The position numbers and the translations under genes were made by a program. From positions 1 to 42,643 of the forward strand of contig JAJDZM010000137.1 of the NCBI GenBank assembly GCA_022824615.1: 42,643 nt of DNA. The letters run 5' to 3'. The notes beneath the pieces were generated by a model. That model was not told the DNA's origin. It saw only the letters and a list, made by a program, of their open reading frames with translations, and ran no database searches. This DNA is from Candidatus Binatia bacterium. Its GTDB lineage: Bacteria > Desulfobacterota > Binatia > Bin18. Of this stretch, positions 40,276 through 42,643 are shown piece by piece. Position 1 is the first letter of the stretch, and each line of letters begins with the position of its first letter.

Positions 40276-40367
40276 AAGGTCTATTGGGTCTATTGGGTCA
40301 TTGGGTCTATTGGGTCTCGACTCAACAGACTCAACAGACCCAACAAACTCAACGGACTCAACTCGTC
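40276..40367. repeat. Tandem GGGTCTATT/CAACAGACT repeat forming a hairpin between gcvH and gcvPA
   Basis: Four degenerate TTGGGTCTA units (40281-40319) are followed by four units of their near-complement (CAACAGACTCAACAGACC and so on, 40322-40361), so the spacer can fold into a long imperfect hairpin. A TTG at 40284 keeps the gcvPA frame open through it, adding a Gln-Thr repeat, but the homology begins only at the ATG at 40368. Confidence 0.7.
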
Positions 40368-41735
40368 ATGCGTTATATCCCGCATACTGAGTACGATATT
40401 CAGGCCATGCTGGCCGTCCTTGGGGCGGATTCGGTTGAGGATTTGATTCGCCACCTGCCCGAGGACCTCCGGCAAAACGCCGGCCTTGATATCGCCCCTG
40501 GCCTGGCGGAGTCTGAGATCACCCAACGCCTGACTGCGTTCGCTGAACAGCAGACTGGATACAGTCCCGATCAGTCTTTTCTTGGAGCCGGAGCCTATGC
40601 GCACCTTGTGCCGGTCGTGGTTGATCAGATCATGCAGCGGGCGGAGTTTGCCACGGCCTATACGCCCTATCAACCCGAGGTGAGCCAGGGGACGCTCCAG
40701 GTCATTTTCGAGTTCCAGTCGCTGGTCGCTTCCCTGTTGGGCTTGGAAGTCGCCAACGCCAGTATGTACGATGGGGCCTCTGCGACCGCTGAGGCGGTCC
40801 TCATGGCCAAGCGCATTTTGCCCAAGCGCTCGCGGGTGCTGATCGCCCGCTCTCTGCATCCACAATACCGCCAAGTCATTCGGACTTATTTGGATGGCTT
40901 CCCCGGTCTGTCGCTGGTTGAACTGGGCTGGGATGAAACCGGCCGGCTTGAGCAGGCGGCCCTGGCGCAGCACCTGGACGAGCGCGTGTGCGGCGTAGTC
41001 GTCGGCTATCCAAACGTCTTTGGCGTGGTCGAGGATATTGCGACTATTAGTCGCAGCGCCCAGGACGCTGGCGCGCTGACCCTGTCCGTGACCCCCGAGT
41101 CCGTGGCATTGGGTATTCTCAAGTCCCCCGGCGAACTCGGGGCCGACATCGCGGTGGCGGAGGGACAGAGTCTGGGTATCCCCCTCAGCTATGGTGGTCC
41201 CGGCCTGGGCCTGTTTGCCTGCCGGAGTCGCTATGTCCGGAATATGCCCGGTCGTCTGGTTGGGGAGACGGTCGACCAGGATGGGCGACGCGGATTTGTC
41301 CTCACCCTGGCCACCCGCGAACAACACATCCGGCGGGAGCGAGCAACCTCAAATATCTGTACCAACCACGGTCTGTGCGCCCTGGCAGCCACCGTCTTTC
41401 TATGCCTGTTGGGCAAACAGGGGCTACGCGAATTGGCGCTCCGGAACGTGAAGAACAGCCATTATCTGGCAGAAGTGCTGCAGCAGGTGGCTGGCGTACA
41501 AGCGCGTTTTCCAAGTCCTTTTTTTAACGAGTGTGTGCTAACCGTGCCGCACGCGCGGAGCGTATGGGCTCGTCTCAAAGAGCAGGGGATCATTGCCGGC
41601 ATTGTTTTGGAGGATTGGTATGAGGAACTCCACGATTGTCTCTTAGTGTGCGCAACCGAACTCCACACGCGGGAAGCGATTGAACGCTTTGGACAACAAC
41701 TCAGGCAGGCAACAGCACTCACGCAGGTCGCATAA
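40368..41735 (+). CDS. gcvPA: Glycine dehydrogenase (decarboxylating) subunit 1
   Basis: 455 aa from MRYIPHTEYDIQAML. FLGAGAYAHLVPVVVDQI, FATAYTPYQPEVSQGTLQ, NASMYDGASATAEAVLMA and the end of the domain match subunit 1 of the two-subunit P protein. It lacks the PLP lysine, which is in subunit 2. No ribosome site precedes the ATG; the frame-open repeat upstream could give a longer form from the TTG at 40284. The stop overlaps the gcvPB start as TAATG. Confidence 0.93.
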   Translation: MRYIPHTEYDIQAMLAVLGADSVEDLIRHLPEDLRQNAGLDIAPGLAESEITQRLTAFAEQQTGYSPDQSFLGAGAYAHLVPVVVDQIMQRAEFATAYTPYQPEVSQGTLQVIFEFQSLVASLLGLEVANASMYDGASATAEAVLMAKRILPKRSRVLIARSLHPQYRQVIRTYLDGFPGLSLVELGWDETGRLEQAALAQHLDERVCGVVVGYPNVFGVVEDIATISRSAQDAGALTLSVTPESVALGILKSPGELGADIAVAEGQSLGIPLSYGGPGLGLFACRSRYVRNMPGRLVGETVDQDGRRGFVLTLATREQHIRRERATSNICTNHGLCALAATVFLCLLGKQGLRELALRNVKNSHYLAEVLQQVAGVQARFPSPFFNECVLTVPHARSVWARLKEQGIIAGIVLEDWYEELHDCLLVCATELHTREAIERFGQQLRQATALTQVA

Positions 41736-42643
41736 TGGCTTCGACGCGCAGCCCTGGTAAACGGACGATGCTGAACGAACCCCTGATCTTGGAGCGGGGA
41801 TCAGTCGGACGGGTCGGCTACGCGCTTCCACAAGACGATATTCCCGAGCGGGATCAGGCTCGTGATCTGCCGGCCGAGCTGTGCCGGGAGGCGCTCGATG
41901 ATTTTCCCGAGGTGAGCGAGGGCGAAGTCGTGCGTCATTTTACGCGTCTGTCCCAGTGGAATATGAGTGCAGCGACGACCCTCTATCCCCTAGGGTCATG
42001 CACAATGAAGTATAACCCCGTAGTGAATGAATACATGGCCCGCCTGCCGGGTTTGGCCCAGCTCCACCCCCTGACTCCGGACGATCAGGCCCAGGGGGCG
42101 TTAATGCTGCTCGCCGAGCTTGAGCGCTGTTTAGCCGAGATCAGCGGTATGGATGCGATCAGCTTGCAGCCCGCGGCGGGGGCGCAGGGTGAGTTGACCG
42201 GCATGAAGCTCATCCGGGCCTACCATCAGGACCGAGGAACGGCACGTAAGAAAGTCTTGATTCCGGCGAGTGCGCATGGCACCAATCCCGCCTCGGCGGC
42301 CTTATGCGGCTATGATGTGGTGCAGGTCGCCACCGGCTCAGACGGTATGCTCAGCGCCGACGCCGTGGCCACATGTACGGACACCGAAGTGGCCGCCCTG
42401 ATGGTGACCAACCCGAACACGCTCGGACTCTTTGAGCGCGAGATCCTTCAGATAACCGACGTGCTGCACCAACACGGGGCGCTCGTGTATATGGACGGCG
42501 CCAACCTCAACGCCCTGATGGGGGTGGCCAAGCCGGGCCATATGGGGGCGGATGTCATTCAATTTAATCTGCATAAAACCTTCTCCACTCCGCACGGCGG
42601 CGGCGGCCCTGGCGCCGGGCCGGTCGGCGTCAAAAAGATTTTA
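41735..42643 (+). CDS. gcvPB: Glycine dehydrogenase (decarboxylating) subunit 2, 3' end beyond window
   Basis: 303 codons are visible, open to the right edge. Landmarks are FTRLSQWNMSAATTLYPLGS, CTMKYNP, LQPAAGAQGELTGMKLIRAY, PASAHGTNPASAA and the PLP-lysine segment QFNLHKTFSTPHGGGGPG near the end. It decarboxylates glycine and loads the H protein together with GcvPA. The ATG overlaps the gcvPA stop, so the two subunits are coupled. Confidence 0.95.
   Translation, partial: MASTRSPGKRTMLNEPLILERGSVGRVGYALPQDDIPERDQARDLPAELCREALDDFPEVSEGEVVRHFTRLSQWNMSAATTLYPLGSCTMKYNPVVNEYMARLPGLAQLHPLTPDDQAQGALMLLAELERCLAEISGMDAISLQPAAGAQGELTGMKLIRAYHQDRGTARKKVLIPASAHGTNPASAALCGYDVVQVATGSDGMLSADAVATCTDTEVAALMVTNPNTLGLFEREILQITDVLHQHGALVYMDGANLNALMGVAKPGHMGADVIQFNLHKTFSTPHGGGGPGAGPVGVKKIL

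Noticed and set aside
40290..41327. 345-codon minus-strand open frame
   Set aside because: It is antisense to gcvPA; the plus strand has clear glycine dehydrogenase motifs.

Overview
The window is bacterial chromosome of moderately high GC with dense, often overlapping genes. It comes from a metabolically versatile, probably uncultured heterotroph. Four intact luciferase-like flavin/F420 monooxygenases plus one wreck, acyl-CoA and amino-acid catabolic genes, a two-subunit glycine decarboxylase (gcvPA/gcvPB) and several families of small palindromic repeats would fit a Tectomicrobia/Entotheonella-type or related deltaproteobacterial lineage. That placement is an impression only; there is no rRNA or other phylogenetic marker here. 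I saw no tRNA, rRNA or CRISPR array.

Layout. (1) 1-4.4 kb: the 3' end of an amidohydrolase, then a tight minus-strand operon (cupin-like protein, OsmC, isoprenylcysteine-methyltransferase-like membrane protein, alpha/beta hydrolase, small exported protein) and a zinc-ribbon/CAP-domain membrane protein. (2) 4.4-8.4 kb: a scrap yard holding a decayed monooxygenase fragment, a probable 5' stub of a type I restriction gene (hsdR), a toxin-antitoxin pair whose PIN toxin carries an in-frame stop, a complete IS1595/ISXO2-type element sitting inside a palindromic (REP-like) repeat with a visible 8-bp target duplication, and a REP-associated tyrosine transposase that carries a second copy of the same repeat inside its own reading frame. 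(3) 8.4-10.6 kb: two luciferase-like monooxygenases. (4) 10.7-11.8 kb: an IS982-like element among hairpin repeats. (5) 12-16.3 kb: minus-strand acyl-CoA carboxyltransferase (translationally coupled to an unknown membrane protein and a 64-aa protein), a double-NIPSNAP protein and a CobW GTPase. (6) 16.4-18.4 kb: a FitAB-type toxin-antitoxin pair and a possible nuclease of unknown function. (7) 18.4-23.3 kb: a minus-strand operon of RutA/SfnG-like monooxygenase, tryptophan 2,3-dioxygenase, kynureninase-like PLP enzyme, DUF35 protein and thiolase-like protein. (8) 23.4-26.7 kb: a plus-strand operon of thioredoxin-like ferredoxin, M81/MlrC metallopeptidase, methylmalonyl-CoA epimerase and EamA exporter, then an MFS exporter and another F420-type monooxygenase. 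(9) 29.2-31.9 kb: a large secreted leucine-rich-repeat protein. (10) 31.9-36.6 kb: a small defence-type island with a single-chain restriction-modification enzyme (Eco57I-like methylase fused to a BsuBI/PstI-type nuclease), a small ORF with a near-consensus promoter, and an AT-rich DUF2971 gene. It is bounded on the right by the real alanine dehydrogenase gene and on the left by a diverged copy of that gene's last codons. (11) 36.6-42.6 kb: ald, then divergently folD-gcvT-gcvH-gcvPA-gcvPB, a glycine/one-carbon operon running off the right edge.

How they work together: folD plus the gcv genes convert glycine to CO2, ammonia and methylene-tetrahydrofolate and interconvert the folate; ald, read in the opposite direction from a shared intergenic region containing a 13-bp perfect inverted repeat, feeds alanine into pyruvate. 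The kyn-type operon probably opens tryptophan or a related indole and processes the side-chain products as CoA esters. Carboxyltransferase and epimerase would suit a propionyl/methylmalonyl-CoA route. The most unusual parts are the repeat/transposase nesting at 5.8-7.6 kb and the restriction island at 31.9-36.6 kb with its ald-tail scar.
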